Part shown: piece after piece, positions 5,511 to 5,511 of the stretch
Position numbering within the stretch: position 1 is the first letter of the stretch
Layout: each line of letters starts with the position of its first letter
Origin: an uncultured Eubacterium sp.
Lineage (GTDB): Bacteria; Bacillota_A; Clostridia; Lachnospirales; Lachnospiraceae
DNA length: 5,511 nt
Direction of reading: 5' to 3'
Assembly: GCA_948759685.1 (NCBI GenBank)
Contig: CAQBGY010000240.1
Span: 1-5,511, forward strand
Program-made: the position numbers and the translations under genes
The notes under the pieces: generated by a model
The model's database searches: none
What the model saw: only the letters and a program-made list of their open reading frames with translations
What the model was told of the DNA's origin: nothing

Positions 5511-5511
5511 T

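Larger units (their letters stand above)
3994..5511. mobile_element. Backbone segment of an integrative conjugative element (Tn1549-like), partial
   Basis: The consecutive small sigma factor, short HTH gene, winged-helix gene and hairpin-rich non-coding stretch match an arrangement I associate with Tn1549-related conjugative transposons of Clostridia, where mobilisation genes tend to follow. The call rests on gene content and order only. No integrase, relaxase, conjugation gene or element end lies in the window, so boundaries cannot be placed. The exporter cassette at 1-3620 is probably cargo of the same element. Confidence 0.55.
5080..5511. other. 432-bp non-coding region with terminator and several hairpins; candidate transfer-origin region
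   Basis: No convincing gene is seen on either strand. The stretch holds a rho-independent terminator (5119-5150), then inverted repeats at 5318-5339, 5346-5361, 5467-5484 and 5497-5510. A 9-bp direct repeat AAAAGAAAT occurs at 5206-5214 and 5252-5260. In related conjugative elements, a non-coding stretch between the regulator genes and the mobilisation genes often holds oriT. The relaxase gene is not in the window, so this role is inference only. Confidence 0.45.

Noticed and set aside
5455..5511. Open frame from ATG 5455 running off the window end (MGILLGLPPQARLF...)
   Set aside because: It runs through two perfect hairpins, has no ribosome binding site and looks like translated structural DNA.

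Overview
The window looks like part of an integrative conjugative element of the Tn1549-like type, or a relative, from a low-GC Firmicute, most likely a gut Clostridia/Lachnospiraceae. This rests on strong AGGAGG-type ribosome binding sites, the recognisable regulatory trio (small sigma factor, short HTH protein, winged-helix protein), and the hairpin-rich non-coding stretch after it. It was read by eye from the sequence; no database search was made.

Layout. Bases 1-345 are the 3' end of a TetR-family regulator whose DNA-binding half lies upstream of the window. Bases 346-471 hold a good promoter with an inverted repeat over its -35 box. Bases 472-2847 encode a large two-FtsX-domain ABC permease and 2862-3620 its MacB/LolD-type ATPase; the two form an operon. 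Together these three genes make an AT-rich cargo module: a regulated ABC exporter/resistance pump of the kind often linked to antimicrobial peptides. The substrate cannot be read from the sequence. Bases 3621-3993 are a gene-poor junction with only broken, unrecognised reading-frame scraps, where base composition changes from AT-rich to roughly balanced.

From 3994 the element backbone follows: a small sigma-70-like factor (3994-4437), overlapped by a short HTH-type gene (4424-4644) that is frameshifted by an 8-bp tandem repeat present in three copies, then a winged-helix protein without a receiver domain (4651-5079) whose start codon is problematic. A rho-independent terminator (5119-5150) closes the trio. 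The rest, to 5511, has no convincing gene but holds four short perfect inverted repeats, and could carry the transfer origin ahead of mobilisation genes beyond the window.

How it fits together. The sigma/HTH/winged-helix trio probably controls element functions, and the TetR/ABC cassette is an independently regulated passenger. The HTH frameshift and the doubtful winged-helix start suggest this copy of the control module is decaying, or is switchable by repeat slippage.
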